NCBI RefSeq assembly: GCF_000246985.2
Contig: NC_022084.1
Span: 2,071,224 to 2,135,223, forward strand
Direction of reading: 5' to 3'
Length of the DNA: 64,000 bases
Source: Thermococcus litoralis DSM 5473
GTDB lineage: Archaea > Methanobacteriota_B > Thermococci > Thermococcales > Thermococcaceae
Below the pieces are notes generated by a model that was not told the origin of the DNA, made no database searches, and worked only from the letters and a program-made list of their open reading frames with translations. Shown here piece by piece: positions 18,686 to 27,801 of the stretch; the first letter of the stretch is position 1, and every line of letters begins with the position of its first letter. The translations under genes were made by a program, and so were the position numbers.

Positions 18686-19687
18686 ATGAAGCCAAAAGTC
18701 TTGGTTCTTTTTAACATGAAGAGTGAACCTTTAGAGCTCTTGAAGCAGTATTGCGACGTTGATGTCTTAGTTTATCCAGAGAAGGAAAAGATATTAGAAA
18801 TAATAGGCGAATACGACGGATTAATAGTCTCACCCTTGAATAGGGTGGATAGAGAAATAATTGAGAAAGGAGAGAAGCTTAAGGTCATAAGTACCCACTC
18901 TGCTGGCTATGACCATATAGACCTTAAAGCAGCAACTGAAAAGGGAATATACGTAACAAAGGTTAGCGGGGTTTTAAGTGAAGCCGTTGCAGAGTTTGCG
19001 GTGGGTTTGACCATAGCTCTTCTGAGAAAAATTGCCTATTCAGACAAGTTCATGAGAAGGGGCCTTTGGGACTCTCACAGGACGGTTTGGGGATGGTACA
19101 AAAGAGTGGAAACGGTCTACGGCAAGAAGGTTGGAATCCTCGGAATGGGTCCAATAGGCAAAGCTATAGCGAGGAGAATGAAAGCCCTTGGAACGGAGAT
19201 TTACTACTGGAGCAGAAGCAGAAAAGAGGATATAGAAAAGGAAGTAAGTGCAAAGTGGCTTCCACTTGAGGAGGTCTTAAAGCAGAGCGACATAGTTATC
19301 CTTGCACTACCTTCAACTCCCGAGACATACCACCTAATAAATGAGGAAAGACTTAAGCTCATGGAAGGAAAGTATCTAATAAACATAGGAAGAGGAAGCT
19401 TAGTTGACGAAAAAGCCCTTATTAAAGCCCTAAAAGAAGGAAAACTCAAGGGATTTGCCACTGACGTTTACGAAAAAGAGCCACTTCAAGAGAGCGAGCT
19501 TTTTGAAATGGAATGGGAGACCGTGCTTACTCCACATCATGCAGGATTGGCGAAAGAGGCTATGGAGGACATGGGGTTCCAAGCAGTAAACAATCTGCTA
19601 TCGATTTTTAAGGGCGAAATTCCAGAAAACCTCGTAAACAAGGAAGTTCTTAAAATAAGGCCAATAGAAGAGGTTAAACTCCTCTGA
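18686..19687 (+). CDS. D-isomer-specific 2-hydroxyacid dehydrogenase
   Basis: NAD(P)-dependent dehydrogenase of the glyoxylate reductase/PGDH superfamily. The Rossmann motif is GILGMGPIGKAIARR near 146-160, catalytic Arg is in NIGRGSLVD, Glu in DVYEKEPLQ and His in LTPHHAGLA. Substrate is unknown: it differs clearly from the described T. litoralis glyoxylate reductase. ATG 18686 follows GGTGA at 18676-18680; the upstream ATG at 18662 has no such site. Confidence 0.85.
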   Translation: MKPKVLVLFNMKSEPLELLKQYCDVDVLVYPEKEKILEIIGEYDGLIVSPLNRVDREIIEKGEKLKVISTHSAGYDHIDLKAATEKGIYVTKVSGVLSEAVAEFAVGLTIALLRKIAYSDKFMRRGLWDSHRTVWGWYKRVETVYGKKVGILGMGPIGKAIARRMKALGTEIYYWSRSRKEDIEKEVSAKWLPLEEVLKQSDIVILALPSTPETYHLINEERLKLMEGKYLINIGRGSLVDEKALIKALKEGKLKGFATDVYEKEPLQESELFEMEWETVLTPHHAGLAKEAMEDMGFQAVNNLLSIFKGEIPENLVNKEVLKIRPIEEVKLL

Positions 19688-19762
19688 CATTTCTTTTAAC
19701 TTTTAAGTTATAAGTTCTCACTTCAGCATGAAGAAAAAATAAGCCAAAAAGAAGCTAAAGGG

Positions 19763-20680
19763 CTACTCGCCCTTCAGAATCTTAACGACTTTTTCAGCAA
19801 CTTCTATGCCAGCTCTTTCTTGGGCTTCAACCGTAGATGCTCCTATGTGAGGAGTTAGAACCACATTGTCGAGCTTTGTCAAGGGGTGATCTTTGGGAAG
19901 TGGTTCTTCCTCAAAGACATCCAAGCCAGCTCCAGCAATCCATCCCTCTTGAAGTGCCTTCACTAAAGCGTTTGTGTCTACAATGGGGCCCCTTGATGTG
20001 TTGATGAGGATTGCAGTGGGCTTCATGAGCTTCAACTTCTCTTCGTTAATGAGGTGGTAAGTACTTTCAAGGAGAGGCACATGGATTGTAACAACATCGC
20101 TGTTTCTCAAAAGCTCCTCAAGCTCTACAAACCTTCCACCAACTTCCTTTGCCCTCTCTTCATTCGGGTAAGGATCGTAGAGGAGGAGTTTCATCCCGAT
20201 GGCGTTGGCTATTTTTGCTACCTGATAGCCTATCCTTCCAAATCCTACAACACCAAGAGTCTTTCCTTCAAGCTCAAAGCCCATACACTGCTTCTTAGCC
20301 CATATCCCCTCTCTCATTTTTCTGTCAGCGAAGGCTACTTTTCTGGCTACATTGAAGATTAATGCAATAGCCAACTCGGCAACGCTTCTACTTGATGCGG
20401 CAGGAGCGTTGACGATCTCAATCCCTTTGCTCTTTGCGTATTCGACATCTATGTTATCCAAACCAACGCCAGCTCTGGCTATAACCTTGAGGCTCGATGC
20501 GGCATCTATAATCTCCTTCGTCACTTTGGGCTTGCTCCTCACTATTATAGCACTGACATCTTTAACGAGTTCCTTGAGCTTTTCTTGATCAGGGTATTCC
20601 TCATAGACTACCTCTAACCCAGCGTTTTTCAAAATCTCGATTGCCTTTTCATGCAAAGGTGCGGCAACTAACACTTTCAT
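19763..20680 (-). CDS. serA: D-3-phosphoglycerate dehydrogenase-like enzyme, short form
   Basis: NAD-dependent 2-hydroxyacid dehydrogenase of about 305 aa with no ACT domain. It shows GVVGFGRIGYQVAK, the catalytic Arg in NTSRGPIVD, Glu in DVFEEEPLP and His in LTPHIGASTVEAQERAG. The last stretch is typical of SerA, so serine biosynthesis is the best guess, though other 2-hydroxyacids are possible. ATG 20680 follows GGAGGGG. It starts 2 bases after the stop of the DUF47 gene, so the two share a transcript. Confidence 0.82.
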   Translation of the reverse strand: MKVLVAAPLHEKAIEILKNAGLEVVYEEYPDQEKLKELVKDVSAIIVRSKPKVTKEIIDAASSLKVIARAGVGLDNIDVEYAKSKGIEIVNAPAASSRSVAELAIALIFNVARKVAFADRKMREGIWAKKQCMGFELEGKTLGVVGFGRIGYQVAKIANAIGMKLLLYDPYPNEERAKEVGGRFVELEELLRNSDVVTIHVPLLESTYHLINEEKLKLMKPTAILINTSRGPIVDTNALVKALQEGWIAGAGLDVFEEEPLPKDHPLTKLDNVVLTPHIGASTVEAQERAGIEVAEKVVKILKGE

Positions 20681-20682
20681 TT

Positions 20683-21330
20683 TCAACCCCTCCTTTTTAG
20701 TGCCATAAGCAAAACCTGATCGGAGGCATCCTCCGCCCTATCGGCTATATCTCCGATCTTTGTTATAACCTTATCCCATATGATTTTTGCGAATGTTGTT
20801 ATTTTTTCACCTTCAAAAACTTTTCTCAAAAGGTAATACTCAATTTTATCAGCCTCTTCTTCTGCTATTTCAGTCTTTTTTGCATACTCAATCGCCTCAT
20901 CGACGTTTGTGTTGAGTGCTTTAACAGCCTTTTCAAGGAGCTGATATGTCCTCAAGGAATAATCCAAAAGCTCTAGGATCTCATCCTTCAGATCTGAGGG
21001 TACTTTGGGTTTTGCCAAGATCAGAGAATGGGCGGCACTCTCCGCTGCATCTGCCACACTATCCACTAGCTCAGATAATCTAGCGTAGTCCCCTCTGTTA
21101 ACCGGTAAAAATGCGCCTTGATAAAGCATTGTCTCTATTTCTCTCCTTAAAGTATCTGCCTCCCTCTCCAGTTCTTCAACTTCTTTCATTAGAGCCTCTG
21201 CCCTCTCAACTTCTCCATTGAGGTAAGCTTCCACAAGTTCTCTAAGCTTTACTATGGTGGAATTTACCGCATCAAGATGTCTGTCAATTGTTGCAAAAAC
21301 ATTATTTTCCTTCCCTCCAAATATGGGCAT
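20683..21330 (-). CDS. DUF47/PhoU-like helical protein (TIGR00153)
   Basis: All-alpha 215-residue protein of the PhoU-related DUF47 family (LEREADTLRREIETML, LPVNRGDYARLSELVDSVADAAE, GDIADRAEDASDQVL). Family members usually sit next to PiT phosphate permeases and are thought to control them. This copy is beside serA instead, while a second copy in the window (42594-43283) is beside pit. A role in phosphate signalling is therefore an inference here. Confidence 0.85.
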   Translation of the reverse strand: MPIFGGKENNVFATIDRHLDAVNSTIVKLRELVEAYLNGEVERAEALMKEVEELEREADTLRREIETMLYQGAFLPVNRGDYARLSELVDSVADAAESAAHSLILAKPKVPSDLKDEILELLDYSLRTYQLLEKAVKALNTNVDEAIEYAKKTEIAEEEADKIEYYLLRKVFEGEKITTFAKIIWDKVITKIGDIADRAEDASDQVLLMALKRRG

Positions 21331-21363
21331 ATCTCATCCCCAGTATACTATCAATGGGACTCT

Positions 21364-22263
21364 TTATTTAGTTTGTGACTCCTTAGCCTTTACCAAACTC
21401 CAGAGTGCAAAGTTTAAGGGGGTTTTTAGCCCTATTTCCTCACTGTATTCGATGATTTTACCATTTATAAAATCTATTTCTGTCATTTTGCCCCTTCTTA
21501 TGTCCTGAAGCATGGAGTTATAGTTTTCTCTTGTTCTCTTAAGAGTCTCAATGAGAAGTTCCATTGGATGCATATCGAACTCAATCCCCCATTGAGTAGC
21601 GACCTGACAGCCTTCCTTCACCACTTCCATCGCCAAGGTTAAGAGATAATCATTTTCCAGAATATCTCCGTTTTTGACTTCCATAATAGCTCCAATTGGG
21701 TTTATTGCGGAGTTAACTATAGCCTTAGCCCACTTCCATCCTGCTATGCTCTCACTGATCTCTGCCTCTAGCCCGGCTTTCTTAAAAAGGGCAACAAGCC
21801 TTTCTGCAAATTCTCCTTTTCCCTTAGGGTAATTTCCGATTATTGTTATTCCCTTTCCAGTCCATCTAACAACTCCCCATCTCTCAAGGGTTGCCCCATT
21901 GGTAGTTATCCCGCCTAGAACATTTTTTGTGTATTTTAATGCTTCATCCTCGTTTCCAAGCCCGTTTTGAATGCTTAGTATCCATGTGTTTTCTCCTATG
22001 CTTTCTTTGGCACATTGTAAGGCATAAGCAGAGGAATAGGATTTTGTTGCTAAGATTATCAAGTCCGGAGGCTCTGGAGGAGTTTCGGTAACGGCCCTCG
22101 GATACACTGTGAACTCCTCAACCCCAACAACCATGAGGCCATTATTGTTTATAGCCTCTACATGTTCTTTCCGACCTATCAGCGTCACATCTTCCCCAAT
22201 TCTCGTTAAAAGTGCACCAAAAAGGGAACCTATGGAGCCTGCACCGAGAACATAAATTTTCAT
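21364..22263 (-). CDS. panE: 2-dehydropantoate 2-reductase (ketopantoate reductase)
   Basis: Reduces 2-dehydropantoate to pantoate for coenzyme A synthesis. N-terminal GAGSIGSLFGALL nucleotide site, IILATKSY, SIQNGLGNE, and the catalytic Lys in GWKWAKAIVNSAINP. The C-terminal TRENYNSMLQDI...EIDFINGKIIEY is diagnostic and matches the T. kodakarensis enzyme. In that organism, CoA inhibits ketopantoate reductase. ATG 22263 overlaps the TGA of the membrane-protein gene before it (ATGA). Confidence 0.92.
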   Translation of the reverse strand: MKIYVLGAGSIGSLFGALLTRIGEDVTLIGRKEHVEAINNNGLMVVGVEEFTVYPRAVTETPPEPPDLIILATKSYSSAYALQCAKESIGENTWILSIQNGLGNEDEALKYTKNVLGGITTNGATLERWGVVRWTGKGITIIGNYPKGKGEFAERLVALFKKAGLEAEISESIAGWKWAKAIVNSAINPIGAIMEVKNGDILENDYLLTLAMEVVKEGCQVATQWGIEFDMHPMELLIETLKRTRENYNSMLQDIRRGKMTEIDFINGKIIEYSEEIGLKTPLNFALWSLVKAKESQTK

Positions 22264-22916
22264 CCCTTCATCACCTTCCTTAGTGGAAATAACGAGTAAA
22301 CGGACAATGTAAGAGAAATTGCAAAGAATACCCACCAGTAGCCCCGAAGTGAGTAGTTAAACGTGTAGATTGTGTAGGAAAGGGCCGTGTAGAACACTGC
22401 CAAGAGGGGAATTCCACCGATTGAAAGCTTTCTGTTTTTGAAAAAGAGCAACAAACTCCCAACAATTGCTAAAGAAAATATGTAAGGCTTTATCTCATCT
22501 GGCCACGTGATATTTAAAGCTCTTAGCAGAGTAGCTAAAGAAACAAGCCCGATGCCAATGTTGATGACTCTTTCAGCTAAGCTAACCGGCTGGCTCGCTT
22601 TGGGGAGAGCAAAAATTATGGCAACAAGTGAGAGCAAAAGGCCTATAGCAAGGAATAAGGGAATCTTAACATCTGCCCAGTAGAATATGTCAACCATAAA
22701 CGCCGAGAATAGGGAAACTCCTCCAAAAAATCTTGAGTTTTTATTCAGGTAGACAACCGAGAGAAGTGCCAGGAGAAGGGGAGAAAGGTAAAACAATTCC
22801 GATTTATTACTCAACCTACTCGGGAGCTCTGTCTTTATGCTATAAACAAAAACTGCAAGGGATAGGAGATATATGCCTATTGGCAGGGTCTTTTTCACAA
22901 TCTCCACCGTAACCAT
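22260..22916 (-). CDS. Multi-pass membrane protein of unknown function
   Basis: About 218 aa with seven or so hydrophobic segments (for example LPIGIYLLSLAVFVYSI, LFLAIGLLLSLVAIIFAL) and short charged loops. I recognise no family. The start is ATG 22916: longer readings run back over the divergent RNA methyltransferase gene. No ribosome binding site precedes it, so the mRNA is probably leaderless. It overlaps panE by 4 bases, so the two are expressed together. Confidence 0.75.
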   Translation of the reverse strand: MVTVEIVKKTLPIGIYLLSLAVFVYSIKTELPSRLSNKSELFYLSPLLLALLSVVYLNKNSRFFGGVSLFSAFMVDIFYWADVKIPLFLAIGLLLSLVAIIFALPKASQPVSLAERVINIGIGLVSLATLLRALNITWPDEIKPYIFSLAIVGSLLLFFKNRKLSIGGIPLLAVFYTALSYTIYTFNYSLRGYWWVFFAISLTLSVYSLFPLRKVMKG

Positions 22917-22948
22917 TTTAATACATCCCCTTAAATATCTTGCAGTCA
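22914..22948. promoter_or_regulatory. Compact divergent promoter, both mRNAs probably leaderless
   Basis: Only 31 bases separate the two start codons. A TATA-like ATTTTAATAC (22915-22924) is about 25 bases before the plus-strand ATG 22948. A second, minus-strand AGATATTTAAG (22930-22940), is a similar distance before ATG 22916. Each TATA box thus lies next to the other gene's start, and neither gene has a ribosome binding site. Confidence 0.55.
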
Positions 22949-23688
22949 TGGAGCTGGCGGTAATACTCGTTGAGGTCGAATATCCCATAAACCTCGGAGC
23001 TATTGCAAGGGTTATGAAAAACTTTGGGGTAAAGGAGCTTATCTTGGTTAATCCCAAGGTTAGTCCTAATGACAAAACGGCCAGAAAATTTGCCGTCCAT
23101 GCTGTAGATGTTTTAGAAAATGCAAAAGTTGTCGAGACTCTCGATGAAGCCCTTAAAATGGTAGATCTAGCTGTAGGAACTAGCGGGATTGCTGGAGGAG
23201 ACTATATTCCGGAGAGAACCCCCATAACACCTGAAGAATTCGCAAAGAGGGCTTTTCTTTACGATGGGAGTATTGGGCTAGTTTTTGGTAGGGAAAGCAG
23301 GGGATTGGACAATGAAGAACTTAAGAAGCTCGATTTTACAGTTACGATTCCTACCAGCGAAGAATACCCAGTAATGAACCTGAGCCATGCTGTTGCCGTG
23401 ATATTATACGAGATTTACAAGCAAAGAACAAAGGCTGAAGCTGTAGAGGTAAAAGAGAAGCTTAGAAAGTCTACAAAGGAAGAGAGGGCCAGATTGGTTG
23501 GGCTTTGGGAAAAGCTCCTAAACACCTTGGAGTATCCAAAGGATTTGGAAAGACGAAGGCTCTCTGTGCTGATGTTCCAGCGTTTTCTGGGAAGAGGGTT
23601 CATATACGCAAAGGAGATACACTCCATGTATGGGCCTCTAAGAAAAGCCATTGAAAGATTGGAGGGATGTAAAGATGATTGCTATTGA
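22948..23688 (+). CDS. SPOUT RNA 2'-O-methyltransferase, TrmJ-like
   Basis: Knotted SAM-dependent methyltransferase: PINLGAIARVMKNFG (motif 1, about 13-27), GLVFGRESRGLDNEEL (motif 2, about 110) and PVMNLSHAVAVILYE (motif 3, about 140). The closest characterised family is TrmJ, which methylates the ribose at position 32 of tRNA; target choice cannot be read from sequence. A C-terminal helical extension of about 80 residues follows. Its last 14 bases overlap the start of ogt, and ogt overlaps the TPR gene, so three genes form an operon. Confidence 0.85.
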   Translation: MELAVILVEVEYPINLGAIARVMKNFGVKELILVNPKVSPNDKTARKFAVHAVDVLENAKVVETLDEALKMVDLAVGTSGIAGGDYIPERTPITPEEFAKRAFLYDGSIGLVFGRESRGLDNEELKKLDFTVTIPTSEEYPVMNLSHAVAVILYEIYKQRTKAEAVEVKEKLRKSTKEERARLVGLWEKLLNTLEYPKDLERRRLSVLMFQRFLGRGFIYAKEIHSMYGPLRKAIERLEGCKDDCY

Positions 23689-24202
23689 TTCCTTCAAAAT
23701 AGGCGGAAGAGAAATACAGATAGCCGTAATCTATGAAGAGAAAATTCAAGGCATAGCTTTTTCCCTTGATGGGGAAGAGTTTCTTCGAGAAAGAATTAGG
23801 GGTTTGGTAAAGCACTTACAAAAGCGTGGTGTGAATGTTGATCTAAGGGAAAAGGAAAGCGACTTTCCCCAGCTGGTTTACAGAGTTCTTCTGGGAGAAA
23901 TTAAAAACGAAGAAGCACTGGAGTACCTTAGCTTTGAGGGAACCACTCCCTTTGAGAAGAAAGTTTACGAGACGCTTACAAAAAAGGTTAAAAGAGGGGA
24001 AGTCATAACATACGGTGAGCTTGCTAAAATGCTCAAGAGTTCACCAAGAGCCGTCGGAGGGGCAATGAAAAGAAACCCCTATCCTATAGTGGTTCCCTGT
24101 CATAGAGTTGTTGCGTCAAGCGGCTTAGGATGGTACACTCCGAAAATAGACTACAAAAAGTTTTTACTCATGCTGGAGGGGGTGAAAAAATGGACAAGCT
24201 AA
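23675..24202 (+). CDS. ogt: Methylated-DNA--protein-cysteine methyltransferase
   Basis: Suicide repair protein that takes O6-alkyl groups off guanine in DNA. The acceptor Cys is C142 in IVVPCHRVV, with the recognition helix SSPRAVGGAMKRNP before it (Arg finger). The N-terminal 80 residues form the less conserved archaeal domain. ATG 23675 lies 9 bases after GGAGG (23661-23665), inside the end of the TrmJ-like gene. Confidence 0.94.
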   Translation: MIAIDSFKIGGREIQIAVIYEEKIQGIAFSLDGEEFLRERIRGLVKHLQKRGVNVDLREKESDFPQLVYRVLLGEIKNEEALEYLSFEGTTPFEKKVYETLTKKVKRGEVITYGELAKMLKSSPRAVGGAMKRNPYPIVVPCHRVVASSGLGWYTPKIDYKKFLLMLEGVKKWTS

Positions 24203-25221
24203 AACTCTACCTCATAGGGTTCCTCGTGGCTATTATTGCGATAGCAGCAGGCATAATATACAAATGGGGCTTCTGGATGCTGGTTAGGATAGTGCTGAGC
24301 TTGGGATTTTTAGGATTAACTCTAATGCTCGGGTTTTTCTTGGCATTGACGCTTTACGCAGAAAGCTGGAAGTACGCTGGGCTTTTGGTAATCCCGACGG
24401 CATTAAGTGCCTATGCAACGTATCTAAGCATTACATGGCAGAAGCTAAAGATAGTTGGTGGAATAATAGTCCTCTTTGTTCTCGGGCTTGCGTTTGGTAT
24501 ATGGTACATAAGTGAACCCGATTTGAGCTTAACTGACCGCTTTAGAAGTGCCGAAAGCCTCGAGAGGGCTGGCAAATACAAAGCCGCTGCGAGAAAATAT
24601 GAAAAGAAAGGGAACTACTTAAAAGCCGCAGAGATGTATGAAAAGCTTGGCTGGATGGAAAGCGCAGCTTGGGCATATGAAAAGGCTGAAAAATACGAAA
24701 GAGCTGCAGAGATCTATGAGCAGCTTTACGAGAAGGAAAAAGACACCTACTACCTCAAAGAGGCTCACGAGTACTGGAAAAAGGCTGGCAACATGGAGAG
24801 AGCCGCAAAAGCGTTAGAGAGATATGCCGAGGAAGAGCCGTGGTTCTGGGAGGATGTTGCAAAGCTCTATGAAGAGCTTGGCAATGAGGAAAAAGCAAGA
24901 GAAGCTTGGGAAAAAGCGTTGGAATACTACAAGGGTGAAGCCCAAGAAGAGGGCGTCTTCTGGGAGGATGTTGGCAATATAGCGAGGAAGCTCGGAAATG
25001 AAGAGCTTGCGAAAGAGGCTTATCAAAAATTCCTTGAATACTGCTTAAAAGAGGCCGAAGAAGACCCCATGTGGTGGAAGCACGTTGCAGAGGCTTATGA
25101 ATACCTGGGAGAAAAAGATAAAGCTGAAGAAGCAAGGAAGAAGTACGAAGAATATAGGCAAAGAATAATGAAAAGCAACGAAGAAACTTCAAACTTCCCG
25201 GAAGAGGGGAAGAAATCTTGA
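24190..25221 (+). CDS. Membrane-anchored TPR protein
   Basis: Residues 1-110 contain four hydrophobic helices. Residues about 115-330 are a run of tetratricopeptide repeats (AGKYKAAARKYEKKGNYLKA, KAEKYERAAEIYEQL, LGNEEKAREAWEKA, LGEKDKAEEARKKY), a scaffold for protein binding, probably on the cytoplasmic face. Partner unknown. ATG 24190 follows GGTGA and lies 13 bases inside ogt. Confidence 0.85.
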   Translation: MDKLKLYLIGFLVAIIAIAAGIIYKWGFWMLVRIVLSLGFLGLTLMLGFFLALTLYAESWKYAGLLVIPTALSAYATYLSITWQKLKIVGGIIVLFVLGLAFGIWYISEPDLSLTDRFRSAESLERAGKYKAAARKYEKKGNYLKAAEMYEKLGWMESAAWAYEKAEKYERAAEIYEQLYEKEKDTYYLKEAHEYWKKAGNMERAAKALERYAEEEPWFWEDVAKLYEELGNEEKAREAWEKALEYYKGEAQEEGVFWEDVGNIARKLGNEELAKEAYQKFLEYCLKEAEEDPMWWKHVAEAYEYLGEKDKAEEARKKYEEYRQRIMKSNEETSNFPEEGKKS

Positions 25222-25284
25222 TGACATTTTCATTTTTGGGAAACCGTTATATATCCTTTTTTTGATTCCTTTCTGGTGGTAAGT

Positions 25285-25626
25285 ATGATGCCAATGAAGG
25301 GTATGAACCCCAAACAAATGCAGAAGCTCATGAAACAGCTTGGAATTAAGATGGAAGAGCTTGAGGGAGTTAAGGAAGTTATAATAAGGCTTGAAAATAA
25401 AGAAATCGTTATCAAAGACGCTGCAGTAACCGTAATAACAGCTATGGGAGAGAAGAGCTACCAAATAGTGGGCAAGGAGGAAGTCAGAGAAGTTCTCAAC
25501 ATTCCCGAAGAGGACATAAAACTCGTTATGGAGCAGGCAGGCGTTGACTACGAGACGGCCAAAAAGGCATTGGAAGAAACAAAAGGAGACCTGGCAGAAG
25601 CAATATTAAAACTCCAAGAATCTTAG
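25285..25626 (+). CDS. nac: Nascent polypeptide-associated complex protein
   Basis: Archaeal NAC alpha homologue that binds ribosomes and emerging chains. Residues 25-70 form the NAC domain ([33 protein letters not shown]) and residues 75-113 the UBA domain ([34 protein letters not shown]). The start is ATG 25285 after GGTGGT, giving the MMPM start of relatives. A TATA box (GTTATATATCC near 25245) lies in the short gap. Confidence 0.93.
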   Translation: MMPMKGMNPKQMQKLMKQLGIKMEELEGVKEVIIRLENKEIVIKDAAVTVITAMGEKSYQIVGKEEVREVLNIPEEDIKLVMEQAGVDYETAKKALEETKGDLAEAILKLQES

Positions 25627-25628
25627 AT

Positions 25629-25923
25629 CTACTCTTCCTTATGTTCCTTTTCAAATGCTTCAATTGCTTTCATTATGAGGAATTAAATGCATTAGAGCAG
25701 GTCCCCCAGCCATTAGAACTGCCACCAATCCAGCCTCTATAAGTTCCTCCTTCTTTGCTCCTGCTTCCATGGCCTTTTGGGTGTGCAAATAGATACACCA
25801 CTCACAACCGGCAGCTATCCCCAAAGCCAAGGCTATAAGTTCTTTTTCTCTTGTTGTTAAAGCTTTTGTCTCTGCAACTTCCCTCAAAAACCTTGAAAAG
25901 GCTGATATTTCCTTTGGGTGCCT
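25629..25923 (-). pseudogene. AhpD/carboxymuconolactone decarboxylase-like gene, disrupted
   Basis: The core TTREKELIALALGIAAGCEWCIYLHTQKAMEAGAKKEELIEAG carries the CxxC and following His of AhpD-like peroxidase partners. After ALMHLIP the open frame ends in HNESN, but one base over it continues IMKAIEAFEKEHKEE to a stop at 25629-25631, a proper family end. Upstream the same frame stays open (HPKEISAFSRFLREVAETK) until a TGA at 25924-25926, with no ATG or GTG start and no ribosome binding site in frame. At least one frameshift, perhaps two, breaks the gene. Confidence 0.75.
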
Positions 25924-26015
25924 TCACACTCTATAATACCACCCTGTAAAATTAGTTTTTTGAGTATAAATACCTAATCCAAAAGAATATAAACCCCTTT
26001 GCTTAGCTCCAATCG

Positions 26016-27290
26016 ATGAGAGCTATTGGAGTAATAAGACACTCACCCAATAGAAGGGTCAATAAAGAAGAGTTCGAGGAGCTTTTGAGAAGTGCCGGTT
26101 ATGAAATTCTCGCAATAGTTGAACAGACTAGAGAAGAACACCCCAAGTATAACATAGGACCCGGAAAGCTCCAGGAAGTGAAGGAACTCATAAAAGAGCT
26201 CAACCCTGATAGGATAATATTTGCAAATCCACTCACCCCTTCCCAGTCCTTCAACATAACAAAAGAGCTTAAAATTGACGTCATTGACAAATGGCAGCTT
26301 GTTCTTGAGATATTTGAGAAGAGAGCACATTCAAAAGAAGCCAAGCTTCAGGTCGAGCTGGCAAACCTCCAATACGAGTTGCCTCTCGTAAAAGAAGCCA
26401 TTAGGAGAATTAAGCTTGGAGATAGGGCGGGTTTCAAAGGTATGGGTGAATATCAGACGCAGCAGTATCTGAAGCACATCCGCTACAGAATGGGGAAAAT
26501 AAGAAAAGAGCTTGAAAAGGTTAAAGCAGATAGAGAAGTAAAAAGAAAGAGAAGAGAAGAAGTGGGATTTATACTTGTTGCTTTAGCAGGCTATACAAAC
26601 GCTGGTAAGTCAACTCTTTTAAATGCACTAGCAGATGAGAACATAGAGGCAAAGACACAGATGTTCACAACCCTTGACACGACCACAAGAAGGTTTACAA
26701 TAAACGGAAAGAGGGCCTTGATAACCGATACCGTTGGTTTTATAGATGATCTTCCGCCTTTTATAGTTGAAGCTTTTCATTCAACCCTTGAGGAAATAGT
26801 GAGGGCAGATATTGTCCTTCTTGTTTTGGACTCAAGCGAACCTTGGAGAGAGATAAAGAGAAAGTTTTTAGCATCGATAGAAGTGCTAAAAGAACTTAAA
26901 GCCCTTGACAAGCCCATTTTAGTCGTTCTAAACAAGAAAGACCTTACCAGTGAGGAAGAGCTTTCAGACAAGAAGAAGGCAATTGAGGAGCTGATCAGCA
27001 GGAAGGGAATAACCGTAAGTGGGATCGCCTCAATATCTGCAAAGGAGAGGGATCTGAAAGAACTCTACACCGCCCTTGAGGAGGTAATGTTCACCCTTCC
27101 GAAATACAGGCTCTTTGAGATTCTGGTCAAGGAAAGGGAGAAGGTACCAAAGGTGATAGCTTTAATAAACTCCATAGGGGAAATCCTAGATGTAAAATAC
27201 GGCGAAACGACAAGGATTTCAGCCTACATTCAAGTGGGTATGATAAAAAGCCTTACAAAAATGGGAGTAGAGCTAAAGCATCCGAGTTAG
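26016..27290 (+). CDS. hflX: Ribosome-associated GTPase HflX
   Basis: Obg-HflX family GTPase. Residues 1-180 are the HflX N-terminal domain and coiled linker (KYNIGPGKLQEVKEL, QVELANLQYELPLV). G1 is GYTNAGKST at 192-200, G3 DTVGFIDDLP and G4 NKKD. It binds the large ribosomal subunit and is linked to rescue of stalled or heat-damaged ribosomes in bacteria. A TATA box (AAGAATATAAAC near 25983-25994) lies about 25 bases before ATG 26016, so the mRNA is likely leaderless. Confidence 0.93.
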   Translation: MRAIGVIRHSPNRRVNKEEFEELLRSAGYEILAIVEQTREEHPKYNIGPGKLQEVKELIKELNPDRIIFANPLTPSQSFNITKELKIDVIDKWQLVLEIFEKRAHSKEAKLQVELANLQYELPLVKEAIRRIKLGDRAGFKGMGEYQTQQYLKHIRYRMGKIRKELEKVKADREVKRKRREEVGFILVALAGYTNAGKSTLLNALADENIEAKTQMFTTLDTTTRRFTINGKRALITDTVGFIDDLPPFIVEAFHSTLEEIVRADIVLLVLDSSEPWREIKRKFLASIEVLKELKALDKPILVVLNKKDLTSEEELSDKKKAIEELISRKGITVSGIASISAKERDLKELYTALEEVMFTLPKYRLFEILVKEREKVPKVIALINSIGEILDVKYGETTRISAYIQVGMIKSLTKMGVELKHPS

Positions 27291-27698
27291 CTATTCTATC
27301 GGCACGCCGTCTTTTGTTCTTGGAGCCAGCCACTTCATTAGCCTTTGCGGATCCTTTGTTCTTATTATTATCGTTATCGGGCCTAAGGGAGATTCCTCGT
27401 TAAAGTTGACCTTGCCCACATATGCGACCTGTTTGTGCACCTTGATTATTATCTCCTCCCCAAAGTAACCTTCTTCCAGCATTGCCCTCGCTGTATCAAG
27501 AATCTGCTGTCCCCTGAAGAGTTCATAAAGTCTCTGAAGTGCTTTTTTATCCCTCGTCTTTCCCACTAAAAGGATGTAATCCCCTTTGTCAAACGCCTCA
27601 AACTCGAGGGGCGACACTAAGTTAAGCATAGCCTTCTTAACCTTCTCAATGTCCTCCGTAGGATAAACGTAAGCTTCAACCTCAACTTCCTCAAACAT
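27291..27698 (-). CDS. UPF0201-family protein
   Basis: A 135-residue archaeal protein almost identical in pattern to P. horikoshii PH1010-type proteins ([55 protein letters not shown]). Relatives have a fold like ribosomal protein L5, hinting at RNA binding, but no function is proven. ATG 27698 follows GGTGAGC. It directly adjoins the stop of hflX, convergent. Confidence 0.87.
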   Translation of the reverse strand: MFEEVEVEAYVYPTEDIEKVKKAMLNLVSPLEFEAFDKGDYILLVGKTRDKKALQRLYELFRGQQILDTARAMLEEGYFGEEIIIKVHKQVAYVGKVNFNEESPLGPITIIIRTKDPQRLMKWLAPRTKDGVPIE

Positions 27699-27801
27699 CT
27701 CGCTCACCAGTGATAATTAGGGAGACGGTTTTTGAACTTTTCCACAACTACCTACCGAAAGCATTTTATTATGATAAAAGTCATCTAAATTGGTGAAAAA
27801 C

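Noticed and set aside
23675-24202. Overlap of ogt with both neighbours as a possible frameshift
   Set aside because: All three proteins have intact family starts and ends with fitting ribosome binding sites; such overlaps are normal in this genome.
24580-25130. Internal repeats in the DNA
   Set aside because: They are the codons of the TPR units of the protein at 24190-25221, not a DNA repeat element.
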